NCBI GenBank assembly: GCA_030340625.1 | Contig: JAOPHQ010004838.1 | Coordinates: 30,001 to 94,000, forward strand | DNA from: Merluccius polli | Taxonomy: Eukaryota > Chordata > Actinopteri > Gadiformes > Merlucciidae | Reading direction: 5' to 3' | Length of the DNA: 64,000 nt | Shown here: one piece after another, positions 40,771 to 54,612 of the stretch | Layout: each line of letters starts with the position of its first letter | How positions within the stretch are numbered: the stretch's first letter is position 1 | Notes under the pieces: model-generated | Databases searched by the model: none | Told to the model about the DNA's origin: nothing | The model's input: the letters and a program-made list of their open reading frames with translations, nothing else | Translations under genes and position numbers: made by a program

Positions 40771-42045
40771 ACTCTTTTTCTTCGCCAACCTTAACCCACA
40801 CTCAAACCCACACACACGAAACACAATGTGTATGTCTGGGGAAGGAGTTCAAACGTTGAAGGCACTCCTTCACCCAGACCCCCTCCCTGTGTTGCTCATG
40901 TTGAATGATGTGTATGTATGTTGTTTGTTTGGTTTTTTAACAGCTGCTTGTGATTTTGTCTTTAGAACAATCTTTAACCACTTTTTTAAACCATAAAAAA
41001 GGAAGGTAACCACTAATTTGAGACTGACTTGTGATGGCTCAGAAGAGGCCAAATGACCAATAGTCCACTGATTATATCCAGATTTACTTAAGACCTTTCT
41101 AACTCAGACTGGATTATACTGCCAACGACCTCCAGTTTCATTTATTCATTTATTACCTTTCCACTTTTCTACATTGATCTAATCGACTTAGTCACTGTCA
41201 ACCACTTTCCTGGACTCTAAAGCTTATTTCTTTACCAATGTTTTTAGTTCCTGCTGTTTGAACAACATTCATTCATTTTACTGTCCAAATAATAGCACAC
41301 TGTTAATATTCAGACGTTCTTTTGATTAATTAAGATTGTGGTGGTAATTGTAAATACAATTTTGAACCAGGTAAACATCTTCCGCTTTTGGGCTTGATTT
41401 TGTTGTTGAGAAAAAGACCCAAGACCAAAGTCTAATAGCATAGCGGTGAAATTGAATGGCACTCTCTTCCCTCCCACATTGCAGTTTGCAATAACACGGA
41501 GGGGAAATAGTCATTGTGGGCTCTAAACATTGCCTGGCGAAAGACATGCAATCCAGAGGGCCATCTAACTCTTTCGAAGGGCGGACATAGCCGCGATGGT
41601 TCTTTTGTCTCCCCTGAAAATACAACCTTGCGTGTCCGTCTAAACTGCACTACATAGGCCTTCATTGCCAATGCCGAAATAATGAATAGTTCATTGAATT
41701 CATGCTTGAGATGTACCTTGAATGTGCCATCATAATCACGAAACATGTCCAACTACTTGTTTCTCTTTGTGGAGCTTGTATGTTTTTAACTCAATGTCAT
41801 TTTGTGCGCGAGTGAATGTGAAATGGAAACATTGACAAGGACACCTTTCTCAGATGTAGTGGTTTAATCTAGTGCTACAGTGAACATCATGTTTTTACAC
41901 CGGCCTAAATCAAGCGTCCTCCATTACCCACAGTCTCATGTAATTATTTTGCTCTTTCTGTTGAAATAGCAAGAGTATGAGAATCCATTTGAAAAGACAA
42001 CCTTTAAATATGTTGCCAAATAAAAAAAAATCCCTTTGTAAATAA
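40771..42045 (+). other. ralb 3' untranslated region
   Basis: AT-rich unspliced sequence after the stop, ending at AATAAA at about 42019-42024. No coding exon. The end point is inferred from the polyA signal. Confidence 0.55.
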
Positions 42046-42206
42046 GACTGGAAGTTGTTTTTTTTAAGTCAGGATGTTTGGTTCATTCAAATGTAAATTG
42101 ACAATTGTGGTCTAGTTCTGTTTGTTGGACGATTTTCCTGGGAGAGATTTAAGTTCATTCCTAATTCATGCAAAAATGTTCATGTATAATGTACAATCAA
42201 AATACC

Positions 42207-42510
42207 CTTTTCACAGTCATTGTAGGACAAACACAGGCGCTCATAACACTAATTATGGGACTGCTCCCTTTATCTAGGCCTACCAGGGCACTCGACCAAA
42301 CTAGTGAAGATAACGCACATTGAACCCTTTTCACAGGGCTGTCATAGCAGGTGTTTCATTTATGTGTGTCAAACAACCAACGTGGTCAATGTGAGTTATC
42401 TTCACGAGTCCAGTCTATTACCCGTTCCCTACATAAGGAGCAAGACCATTAAAGTGTTATGAGCGACACCTTTGTTTGTCCTACTATACGACGACGCCTG
42501 AAAAGGGTCC
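42207..42510. mobile_element. Foldback MITE with long inverted repeats
   Basis: The first about 130 bases (ACCCTTTTCACAGTCATTGT onward) and the last about 130 bases are imperfect reverse complements. TAGGACAAAC, GCTCATAACACT, GTGAAGATAAC and CACATTGA occur on both arms. A second CCCTTTTCACAGGGCTGTCA start lies near the centre (42327), which suggests nested or tandem insertion. No coding capacity. Confidence 0.75.
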
Positions 42511-42639
42511 GTTAACTCCAACTGCATTGCCCTCTAGTGGTCAAACTGGGAAAGTTAATTGATCTTTAATTAGATTTGCTCACATTTCAGCTAAGTAATT
42601 ATTTGTTACACTATTATTTTTTCACATATAATTAAGAAA

Positions 42640-42735
42640 GAAACTGGAGTAATATATTTTTATAATATATAATATATTTGTACATTATATATATATATAT
42701 ATATAGAAAATGTAAAAATATATTACTCCAGTTCT
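42640..42735. repeat. Inverted repeat around a TA-rich core
   Basis: AAACTGGAGTAATATATTTT on the left and AAAATATATTACTCCAGTT on the right, flanking a (TA)n core. Probably a small DNA-element or cruciform-forming remnant just downstream of ralb. Confidence 0.75.
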
Positions 42736-42739
42736 CTAT

Positions 42740-44189
<1,450 letters not shown>

Positions 44190-44190
<1 letters not shown>

Positions 44191-44820
44191 TGCGAGCCAT
44201 CCTGAGTAATCACACTATCGGGCTGCCTTACCTGTGCCACCAGAGAGCCCGGGTCGCCTCGCTCTGATAAGTCCAAGTCCCGCCCCCTTTTTTTTTTTTT
44301 ATCTCGCCTGTCACCCGGCCTCTGGATTTTTTTTGTCACTTCCTCTTAAGTAGGCAGATTAGGCGCACGGGCTAAACCCTCGGCGAGACAATTATTTCGA
44401 GATGTATATATGAAAGGGCAAAGTGAGCCCGGCCTAATGAGCGATGCGTCGTGTCACCGGCGCGCTCCCAGGTATATATATCACGCCGCGGAGACGGGGC
44501 CACCGTCCTCTGAGTAACCCTCATTATATCTGAGCTAATGCTGCGGCGATGAGGACGCTCGGAGTGATGAAGCACCATCACGGCTCTTCATTACGGAGAG
44601 GGAGAGAGGGAAACATACTCTGTGGATTTGCCGCGCGCGACCTGCGAGATGAACGCAATGGATGGAGGATGCTTCGCCGTGTTGGTGGGCGTGCCACGTG
44701 CAGCGGCGGCGGGGCGCGTGGCGGCGCGGCCGTCTCTCGGCGGAGCGTCTGGTGTTCAAGAAATGTGCGTCGCGGCCATGGGATGGCAGTAACGTCCTTC
44801 TGAAAGACCCCTCTATGTGG
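44190..44820. promoter_or_regulatory. GC-rich candidate regulatory block
   Basis: About 600 bases of unique, GC-rich DNA in an AT-rich gene desert, with CCTAATGAGC, CTAATGCTGCG, CTCTGATAAG (GATA-like) and several CpGs. Short ORFs here show no family match. Composition and lack of repeats fit a conserved noncoding element, but conservation cannot be seen from one sequence. Confidence 0.3.
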
Positions 44821-44867
44821 CCAGTAGTTGCTGCTGTATTTATGTAGCCTAATACATTGTTAGCCTA

Positions 44868-44870
<3 letters not shown>

Positions 44871-44963
<93 letters not shown>
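44871..44963. repeat. (TA)n microsatellite
   Basis: About 46 perfect TA units. Confidence 0.95.
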
Positions 44964-44965
<2 letters not shown>

Positions 44966-45104
44966 TCGATTGATACCCTTGGAATAACAACTAGAATAAC
45001 ATGGCAATAACAAAACCTCAAAATAAAGTTGTTTTTAGAGCTATTTCTCATGACAAATTGAAGTTAATGAAAACACAAGGCTGTACAATTAATCTTGGCC
45101 TTCG

Positions 45105-45131
45105 CCCCCCCCCCCCCCCCCCCCCCCCCCC
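45105..45131. repeat. Poly-C run
   Basis: 27 consecutive C followed by eight A. The length is likely to be unreliable. Confidence 0.9.
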
Positions 45132-45139
45132 AAAAAAAA

Positions 45140-48100
45140 GGAGGAAGACAGTAAATCAATATTTGTGGATACACATTTTTTTCGTTCTGTCAACGGCAGT
45201 AACTGCAGATCAAATAGCGGTGCTGTGACGTCATCAAAAGGTTACACAGAGAGCGCTGCGACGCAAAGCAAACATTTGGAGACTGCTCGGCTCAGACAGG
45301 CTAGGGAAATTATTTTGGTTCCGTCTGTCGGTGATGAAACGGAAAGAGTCATGCGCTGGAAAGACACCCTAAACCCACCTTGTGCATGCCATGTTGTCGT
45401 CTCATCCAAACACCACATCACCCTCCCAGTCCCAACGGTAAATTGCATGTGATGATTTGGATGACCAGTCACCACCACAAACTCTAACGGTGCTATCTAG
45501 AAGTGTTTCCAAATGGTATAGAGGGCATGGAAATGTATTTTCTGTCATTGGGTGGGCCACTCATTGGCCTGACTCAAATTTCCGTCACTGTAGGTTGTAT
45601 TTGATACGAAAGGAATACGTATTGATTGTCTTTGTGAACTAAGTATTGACTAGACTGTCATGTTCGTATTTGTAAAATGGCCCTCGACACGTGGACATGT
45701 ATCTACTTCTTTGAATATAGAATAAAAGCGTAACCTTTTTAAAAGAAAACAACTAAAACCGAGACAAATCCTTAAATTCCTTGAAATATTTGTATTGTTG
45801 ATTTAATATAAGCCTATCAATTATTAAGTTACTAGAGTATTTAATTTATAATCTGAAAGAGAAAATCAACCAAAGATTTGCATTTCCCAAGCTATGAATA
45901 GTCAATGTTTGGTATTTTCACTTGATAAATGGCAAAACAAAAAATATGACAATGGTTTCTATCGATAATTGTAATTATCGAAATTGCAATCCATTAAGTT
46001 TGTCGATCGATACAACCAAATCACACGTGACTGCATTGTGTTTAAACGTGAGGTCAATGCGTATGTAGTGATGCAGCTTGGATGTCAAATGAAAGAGAGG
46101 GCAGGGCTTCGGCATTTAATCAGCCAAGGCTTCCTGTCCCTACGCTGCCAACAAGCTGATCGGTCGAGATCAAGACCTGCTGTCCAGCAAGCCGTTTTCC
46201 CATTTGATCACACTTTTTGTGCAACACGCATGATACAGTGGGCCTACATGTTGGTGGAAATCGTGCATGTACTTGGCCAATATCAACAACAACCACCACA
46301 ACAGCAGACCATTTTACAACAATAATATCAAGCTTAACAACAATAAGCTAAGGGGGCCTTAGCTCATTGCACACCGCTTAATAAGCACGCCGGCCTCCCA
46401 AAACGGTGCCATTAACATTCATGAGTGTGTTTGCAGATTTTCAATGGAAAGTGGCTGTGAGTGAGCCGAGCCAAATACACTTTTAAAAAGACAGATCAAA
46501 TGTGGGCTGGCTTTTAGGTTTTACGTCATCTTTTAGGTTTTATGTCAGACAGATTTTCAATGCTGCCTGACTCTTTGACCTGACTGGTCAAACAGTTTTG
46601 AAAGGAAAGTGTTCCGTGGTTCTTTGCTTGGGAGGGGACTGCTAATTATTGTGCATCACCCACCTTGTTTCATTACTACTGGAAGCAATTCTTTCCTACT
46701 ATTTGAGTCTTTTTTAATTTAAGCTACAGCTTATTTTGTTCCATTCTCTCGCAAACACTTACTTACTACATCAAATTGTAAAGAATGAGTCATATTGCAG
46801 ATATAGTTTTATTTTAGGCTGTGTATTTGTTTTTTACATGTGATGCAAGATGAGTCAAATCATACATTTGCTAATTATTATTTGTGTGTGTGTGTGTGTT
46901 TATGGGGATTGTGATGGGCAGATCATCAACAAGTAATTTTTTATTGGTCACATAGCGAGTAGCAGTTGTTGAAGGCAATAAAATGAAATTGCTCAGATTT
47001 CGGTGTTCAGATTTTGGTGTTCAAGGGACAATTTATGAAAACAATAATAATAAAATGGCGTAAATAACGTTTAACGTCTTTTGGCTTAGGGGATGCTTCT
47101 GACAATGAACACAATCAACATCTGTGGTTAATGAAGTCCATGAATTGTGGTGAGCTTTGCTCATTTTGACCTGGCATTTGACATGACTTGGCAATCCACC
47201 AGACAGTAGGGAACCTCTATCTTATTTGGTAGCTCTGCATGTCGTTGGCTTGGGTTGCTTTTGTAGTAAAGAATCCCTGGGTCTCAAAACCAGCACAATA
47301 TCATCAGTCATGTCAAAGTCGTGCGGGTGGTTTCAGAAAGACATGCCTCAGTTAGTGACATCCAAGACCTCTTGGCATAGGACACACGCAGGTGCTAGTT
47401 GTTTGTAGCAGTTTGTTTCAAGGAGGATTTATAGAGCTGTTGGTTGAACACAGAGCAGGGTAAAATAATAGAGGAGCCGCAGTAGCAGCTTGCAAACACA
47501 CACACACACACACTCACTAATACTGGTCTTATTCATCTGCAATGTGGGGCCTGTGCCACTACTCCAGTAGTTGCAGCTACTCCAAAGGCTTTTTCTATGT
47601 CCCACCATGTTAAGGAATTCGGCAAGGAGAAAACACATTCACAGAGGTGCATTGTTGAAAACTACAAAACAGTAGAGGTTGTATTACATTAGCATAATTC
47701 CAATGCTACTTGCTGATGGGGGCGCTGGAATCTGAATGGAGAAAAGCGGTTGACAGCGTGATTGGGCAAGTGTGGGGTTGCGACAGGTGCAGCTGCTGCT
47801 TGCCTCCCATAGTTTGTGGCAACACATGCCCTTGACTGACTCCTACAGTATAGCTGTACTATGCATAATTGATGTTCTCGTGTTTATGAAACATGCAGAA
47901 TCGCGCTGTTCTGATTCCTTCCACGCCGCCATCCACCGCGTTTGTTTTGGTGAGGCAATGACCGAATCTGCGTTGCCCGTGGGACTCCCGGAGCCATGGC
48001 CCTAATACAGCAGTTCGCTACATCTCCATACTAATCAGCGGCTTTCTCCGTCTTTCAGTCGTCTTCCTGCGCGGATGGCCTTTTGCACGACCCTCTGTAA

Positions 48101-48750
48101 CAATCTCCCCCAGGTCTATCAGTGGAGTGCTGAAAAACACGCATATTTGCATACGGTTTTCATTCGGACAGGAAAATTAGGGGGCAATTATATAACAGGA
48201 CCATGCATTGCTAAGAATTACGCTAGTTTTCCTGCTAAGGCGAACGCCTTCTGTTGGATGTTTTCTGTCCTGGTCTCTCAGGGACTCTGATCAGAAGGCT
48301 GAGCGAACCTTGTTTCCATTGTGATGTCCCATGTGATTTGTTTTACTTTCCATTAGGGATGTGAACAACTCAGTCAGAAATTGCATTGTACCCTAAATAG
48401 TGAGTTGCCAAACAGCTAATAATGTAATGTTGTTGCAGCCAATATTTTCAATCAATTTGCCTTACATTTTCGTGATCTGAAAATGTGGAAGTGTGGCTCT
48501 GCGGTCGGAGCGCACATCCATCTCTCTTCTCATCTATCTCCCTCGCGCATTCAATGACTTGCCTAATTATATACCACCAGCTTGGGTTTTTCCATTAAAG
48601 CATATAAAAAAGCATATATTCCCTCATATTTGTAGCACGATACAAACACGGAAATTCAAAAAACGTTATTTCGTGTATGTTCTGATATGGCCATGTGCTG
48701 TGGCCTCAACATCTAGTTAAGGCTATTCGATGTTTTGAAGCAGCATTCCA
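45140..48750. other. Gene-free stretch
   Basis: No supported exon on either strand. A short dyad AGCTAAGG-ggg-CCTTAGCT lies at 46346-46364. No clear element boundaries were seen elsewhere. Confidence 0.4.
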
Positions 48751-48764
48751 TTAATTATTTTTCC

Positions 48765-49546
48765 ACGACACGGCTTGACTCCGCTCCACTCGACTCAACT
48801 CACTTTTGGTACCAAGTACTTCGTTTTCCTCTGCAGATAGTATCCCCTCAGGAGGCAGGATTCTCACTTAAACCCTGTCTGAATCGGAGCCGGCGGAGAT
48901 CACTGCTGCAGAATGGCTTTTTATCAACTGATCTTTTTTCCCCTTTCATTTCTGAAGTGGTTCAATTCATAAGAAAAAAAAATGTTATTTTAACGCAAAA
49001 AGCGAAACTACAATATCACGTAGGATTGCTGCGTGGGCGTCAGTGGCTTTCGAAACCACTCATCAGTCCGAGTCCGACGCAGTGACGGCAGAGCTTCAAT
49101 GTAGCCTAAAAGTTTCAGAAGACACACTGATTCCATGGTGAGTACAAATATGAATACAAATATGTGGTTTGAACATTGTGCACAATTGCACCGCAGGACT
49201 AGCACTATTCACCCGAAGAGAAAACTTAAAAAGATAAACTAAAAAGATTTTAACTGTTCTATTCATGTTTATTAAATTACCAACCCGTTAATATTAGTAA
49301 GTAGAGCTTTTCGGTATCTTTTGCCTTAATTTAACATTGAAATAACTGCTCAATACGTTCATTATTAAATCCCTTCTTTATTATAACCATTAACCACGTC
49401 ACCTTTTAGTATCGGCTCTCGAAATTGGAATCTCGACCGAGGTGATGCCAAAAAAAGTACAAGGTACTATCCAAAACTTTTGCAAATAGAAAACCAATCT
49501 GAGCAGGTCGAGTCGAGCTGGTACCATGCAGTGGAAAAGGGGCATT
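48765..49546. mobile_element. Nonautonomous DNA transposon, about 780 bp
   Basis: The right end reads, in reverse complement, AATGCCCCTTTTCCACTGCA then TGGTACCAGCTCGACTCGAC. The left end has matching GACTCCGCTCCACTCGACTC and CTTTTGGTACC. GTACAAGGTACT and CCAAGTACTT lie at equivalent places. Such ends are typical of a teleost nonautonomous DNA transposon. The left terminus looks eroded. There is no transposase reading frame. Confidence 0.6.
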
Positions 49547-49756
49547 AAGACTGCTGGTTCTGCTAGTTACTGTAAAACAACCCGGGCTTCCATTTGCTTC
49601 GAACATTATCAAAACCTGACCTGTATTGGGACAGGCTTCTATTATTTTAGCAACTGTTAAAAATAGCATAGATCACTGTTTAAATTCGTAAAAGTTAAAA
49701 ATGCCAAATTCTTGCCATTATGAACAAATTATCAAATAACCGATTATTCTTTTTAA

Positions 49757-49918
49757 GATATATTTTTGGCATTTTTATGCTTTATTAAATAGGATACACA
49801 TGTAGAGATGAAGGGGGGAGGACATGTAAGACATGATGCAGGCTGGAATCGAACTTGCGTCCTCACGACTCCAAAGAGCCTGTTATGGCCTTAGTCCGCG
49901 AGACCACCAGACACCCCA
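49757..49918 (-). mobile_element. tRNA-derived SINE, minus strand
   Basis: Read on the minus strand it begins GGTGTCTGGTGGTCTCGCGG, with an A-box-like TGGTCTCGCGG. A perfect box B GTTCGATTCC (plus-strand GGAATCGAAC at 49845-49854) follows, then a body CATGTCCTCCCCCCTTCATC and a tail TATTTAATAAAGCATAAAAA. This is the layout of common teleost SINEs with Pol III promoters. Confidence 0.8.
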
Positions 49919-49919
49919 T

Positions 49920-51587
49920 GCTTGCCACTGTAAAGTGTGTTGAACATGGCGTCCTGTATTGCACGAAAGGTTCAAGGATTCGGGTGAACCTTGCAGAGAT
50001 TTAACACCGCTACAACAAGCCTCACTGGCATTTTGGTCACTGCCAATCAAATCCAGCCATGGGCAATGGTGTCCTTCAGGGGGAAAAAATGGAGACAGCA
50101 GCTGAAAAGTCTGGCCTCCAACCTGTCAGTCTGCTCAGGCCTTAATATGCACACATCACCTCTGTAGCTTTTTATGAGGGAAAAGCATTAACTATACATA
50201 CCCACACACGCATATTAAATCACACAGGCATGCATGTGAAAGCAGAAAGGGATACACACACTGGTAGAAAAACTGAGATGCATGCGCACACACACAAAAT
50301 ACACATTTGTTTGGTGTAGCCCAGTGTTTTTTCTTCCTTTGGTGGGTGACATGTATTTGATAACCGTTTCTTTATGCCTCATTTAATCTAGGAAAACAGT
50401 CATTAAGAACTGGGCAAATTCTTTTTGCCCTCACATTGGCGAGCCGGAAGAAAATGGGGAAGGTAAGGGTTGCTTGACAAATTGTCTCATTTACCAACCT
50501 CAGTGGAAAAATGATGGCCCCGTTGCAACAGATGACTGATGCACACCAATTAGATGCCTGTGGCTCTTCGCCTAACTGTTGCAAGCTCTCTGTTCAGGCA
50601 GCTTCAGAAATAAACTTTATAGGCACCACATCTCCATACATTGTTCAGTTAGGTTCACATTCCCTCTGCGCAGAAGGTCAGTGATTTGAAAGTGACTGTG
50701 GCTAAAGCGAGATGCGAGAAGTAAATGTGCTCTGTGCAGTTAATTTGCTTCCATACCTCAAAGTGAGGTATGGAACATTTGCAGTGACAGGTCAAGGTAA
50801 ATGTACCCTAGTATCTTGTATCAAGTATGTTAATGTTTCATTTTAAAAGAAGGAACGTTGATGTTAAATTTGAATTGAATGGAGGACAAATCTCAGAGAA
50901 ATGTGTGTAAGTTTTGCAGATATTTGTCTCATTTTCTGAATCGTACCAGTGTTTATTATAATATGGAGGTTTCTCCCTCAATATCTCTATAGCATAATCT
51001 AGTCTTTATTAGAGTATAATGTCACTGTAGTCAACAGTGTCCACTGGACAAGTTCAAGGTGAAACTACGTTCTGGGGCACAGGAAAGAAATGCCGTAACA
51101 GGACTCTTTAGCCGACATGAGGAGGGAAACAAGCTTGCCTTGCGAGATGCTTTAAGGCGCATTAAAAGATTACCACAACAGAGGAGTGAATTTGCGTGGC
51201 AAAGGACCCTGTGTAGAATATTGATTATACAGTGGAATTAAGTCAGATTTATGGTAGGATTTAGCACTGTATCCATTCCTTGTACTTGCACACTCAGAGC
51301 CCCTTAATGGCCAGGCAGTGGCTTTGGTTCTTGGCAAACAAACACGGAAGAAATCGATTCGTAACCAACAGACATCATCAGTGGGTTATGTCTGTCAAAA
51401 AACAAACCACAAATCCTCTAATCATTACTTTCTTAAATCACCCAAATATGAATAGTCTTTACTAAATAGAAAGAGTGCACATACTTGCTTGCTTTGCCAG
51501 GACTATGATACATTTCTGGTCAAATCAAGAGCGTCTGATGAAGAACGGCAGGGTGAGAACAAGGAGACGGCATTATTTAGCGTTCAG
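49920..51587. other. Gene-free stretch with one strong hairpin
   Basis: No supported exon. A perfect 12-bp stem (TTCCATACCTCA, loop AAG, TGAGGTATGGAA) lies at 50749-50775. The rest is unremarkable. Confidence 0.4.
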
Positions 51588-51767
51588 CACTGGCGTAACG
51601 ACGTGATGATGGGCCCCGGTGCTGCGCGGTTGTTGACGGGGGGGGGGGGGGGGGGGGTGCTGCGCGGTTGTTGACGGGGTAGGCCCCCCCGGCGTCTTCA
51701 TGGGCCCCCCCCGGCGTCTGGGCCCCGGTGCAATGCACCGGTTGCACCGTCGATAGTTACGCCAGTG
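51588..51767. mobile_element. hAT-type MITE with perfect 8-bp target duplication
   Basis: A 180-bp element with perfect 12-bp inverted ends CACTGGCGTAAC and GTTACGCCAGTG, flanked by identical GCGTTCAG at 51580-51587 and 51768-51775. The GC-rich interior has a duplicated GGTGCTGCGCGGTTGTTGAC block, a 20-G run at 51638-51657 and several GGGCCCC strings. Ends and duplication length point to the hAT superfamily. The perfect duplication indicates recent insertion. Confidence 0.92.
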
Positions 51768-51775
51768 GCGTTCAG

Positions 51776-54071
51776 TCTAAAGTGGATGGAAAGGAAGGTA
51801 GCAAGGTGCTGAGATAGTAGGGGTAGGACATGGATGTTTAGAAGCAGCCACAGGAATGTCTGCAAGGCTTTTTTTGCTTTTTTCCCCCCTGGCTGTTGTT
51901 ATTGTCTGTTTGCTTGACAGGCAGCTATTTTACTGGCCATACTTAACCAGGTAAGGCTCAAATGGGCCTCTGGTGCCACCTGGACATTTTATGGGCTCTT
52001 TTTGTGGCTGGGTGGACGTGTGGATGGAGCAAAATCAGTTAGTCATGATGAGCCCTGAAGTATAGGTTGGGGGAAAAAATATGAATGTTAAAAAAAAGCA
52101 CAAAAAACCTGAACTCAACCATAATTCAGTTGGGCTGATGATGGTCAGTTTCCCAGCAGCTCCCCTCTGGAAACCTCATTAGCCTCCAGCTGTTTGCAAG
52201 TCTGTTACATCTACCCACGCAGTCAGCACACCTGCCGCTACACACAACCTTGTATCAGCCCACCCTTTTCTCACAACGGCCTACAAAAGCTGTCTAAAAG
52301 ACCTTATTATTTTAAAAAAATAGTAAACATCGTAAGGTTGCAGATTTAAGAATGGCTCATTATGTGTACTCTGGCTTTACATGCCATCGGCACAATCAAA
52401 CAAGGCACAATCACAAGCTAGTACCAACCCAGGGTGTCCTTGAGAAACTACTAAAAAGAACCTGATCAGAAGTTTTTTTTCTAAGCAGAGTTGAAAGAAC
52501 TCACCATTTTAGAGGAAGAATAAAGCACAGCAATCTCTTGAGGGCAGGATTTAAGAGAACGAGGGACCACCTGATGTCCCTGTCTCGCCACTTTACAACA
52601 CTCTCATGTCTGCCAAAGCCCAAAGCAGACGGCCACATGGGGGAATGGGACGGAAACACGTTAATCCGGCTTTAAGCAAAGGAAGGCTGTGTTATTATTA
52701 TTTTTTGATATGATGGATAGTGCCGGTGGACCAACCTGATGTGTGTCTCTGGGAGTGTTATGCTGTGTGACCGAGGGGAGGGTCATCCATTGATTCTCAG
52801 CCATTTCCACTGAGCCACTAATAAGACACTTGGCATTTTACCTGGTGCTATATTGCTCCCCATGTGAGTCTCCGCTACACTGTCCGGTTATATAGGGTAG
52901 AGGGATACATGTGTTTGTTGTGCATTTTGTCTCCAAATTCTCTCTCTCTCTCTCTCTCTCTCGCTATATATAATAAAAGAGTGTCTCTGCACATAGCCTA
53001 CTTGCAAGGGAACCTGTTTCGCCTCAGGAGATTGAACCTGTGCACCATTGTGTGCAGTCAGTTAAGTGAAAAGAAGTGGGAAAGCAAAACAAAATGCTAT
53101 ATGATTACATTGCAAAAGTCACCTTGAATGCAGTTCAAGACAAGGTTGGACTCCTCTGCGGTGCCGTGCCAGACCTCTCAGGCAGTGGTTTTGATATTGT
53201 AAGAGAAGAGGAGTTAGATGTGATGTTGGTGAGATCAACAGATTGGATTAATATCTAAGTTGCATTTAAATTTGTGCATTCATTCTCTTTACTCGCCGAC
53301 AGCCAGCGTGAATCAAATATCCATGTATTAAGTCAGTGTATTCAGCATTTTCACTGGGTTGTTTACTAGCACGATACTTCACGATAGTTGCTGCTGCAGT
53401 TTTTTTGCCGTACATATTAGCATTTCTGAAAGTTTTTCTAAGTCTTTGTACAATATACCAATTTGTTATCTTCCCAAGTGTTTAAATATAATTACCCAGG
53501 CAAAAAAAAGTCTGTGTGAAATCTCAACAAATAAATGTGGAACGCGGTGCAAAATGGTGAGCACTTTGTATTTATTTAGGAATATAAATTTAATTACTCG
53601 CTCTGTTACATGTTGGATGGGCTCCAGATGAAAATGTCTCTGTTAATGAGTCTAAAAAAAAGCCCAGTCAACAGAAGCGGTAACTGCGAGCCTGCATGTC
53701 CAAGGTCTGCAGCCTCTACATGGCAACAAATATGTCTTAGTGAAAAAATGATGACAAACAAAGGCCTTTAAATGTTCCCATTTTCTCCACAGTCAGTAGG
53801 AATTGATGTCTCGCTACGCCCGAGCCACATATTACCCCCAGTGAAGAAAAAAAAAATAGTTTGCCGTTGACAGTTAAGCGCCAGGAATCTGTTTCAGACT
53901 GACTGCGCTGTGTGTGAAATCCAAAGTACGTGGCTGCACTTCAACACCCCAGGGTCAGCTACTTTTTTTTGTACTTCTTCCTTCTTTTCATTTTTACTTG
54001 TTGGGAGAACCTATGGGAATAATGTCCCTCCATCGTTGACCTCTTTCCCCCACGTTGTTCAGAGCATCTAC
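51776..54071. other. Gene-free stretch
   Basis: No supported exon or element boundary. A short CT repeat lies near 52940-52962. The DNA is AT-rich. Confidence 0.4.
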
Positions 54072-54079
54072 CAGTAAGG

Positions 54080-54612
54080 TAGCCTGGCAAGCCAGACCTA
54101 CATCAGAAAGATGTAAGGTCTGGCGCAGCTCCATTGGCAGTGTGGGCGGGATAAACGGTTGTCTTTCAAGTTCCCTCTGCACGCAATAGGATAGCGCTAC
54201 AACCAATCAGAGCAACGAAGAAGGTGACGTAGTCAGAGCGACGGCTCTGACTACGTAATTAATCAAAACTCCGAATACATATTTATTTTCGAGGAAAGAC
54301 TTCAGTGCCGTTCTTTGTTCTTTTCTCAAATAAAATGTTAACTTCAAGTCTTGAAGAGTCGCGGCCAAAGCCGAGTGGAAAGACAGCCGTTCGCCAGCAG
54401 CAGCAGCCATTGTTTACCTAACACGGAACCGTCGCAACTCTGTCGTCATGGTAGCCCGGCTTTCGACTCCGCCCCTCACGCTGTGATTGGTCAGACATAC
54501 AAGACACACTTTGGTGTTTCCAGCACCAAAAAGCGGACGGAGCTGTGCTAGACCTACACTAGCTGCCAAATAAATTTGCTGCCGCTAGGGGGTGTCTAGA
54601 GTTCTAGGCTAC
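54080..54612. mobile_element. Nonautonomous DNA transposon (hAT-like), 533 bp
   Basis: Flanked by CAGTAAGG on both sides (54072-54079 and 54613-54620). The left end TAGCCTGGCAAGCC and right end TTCTAGGCTAC share short inverted termini (GTAGCCT). Inside are two hairpins: GCCAGACCTACATC/GATGTAAGGTCTGGC at the left end and a perfect 13-bp stem ACGTAGTCAGAGC/GCTCTGACTACGT at 54227-54256. The element carries CCAATCAGAGC and CTGTGATTGGTC (CCAAT boxes). It has no transposase frame. Confidence 0.82.

Noticed and set aside
44535..44847. Overlapping short ORFs in the GC-rich block
   Set aside because: Arg/Gly/Ala-rich in several frames at once, as expected from GC composition. No start context or splice partners.
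49845..49854. Functional tRNA gene on the minus strand
   Set aside because: Box A and B spacing fits a SINE head. The body and A-rich tail show it is a SINE, not a tRNA gene.
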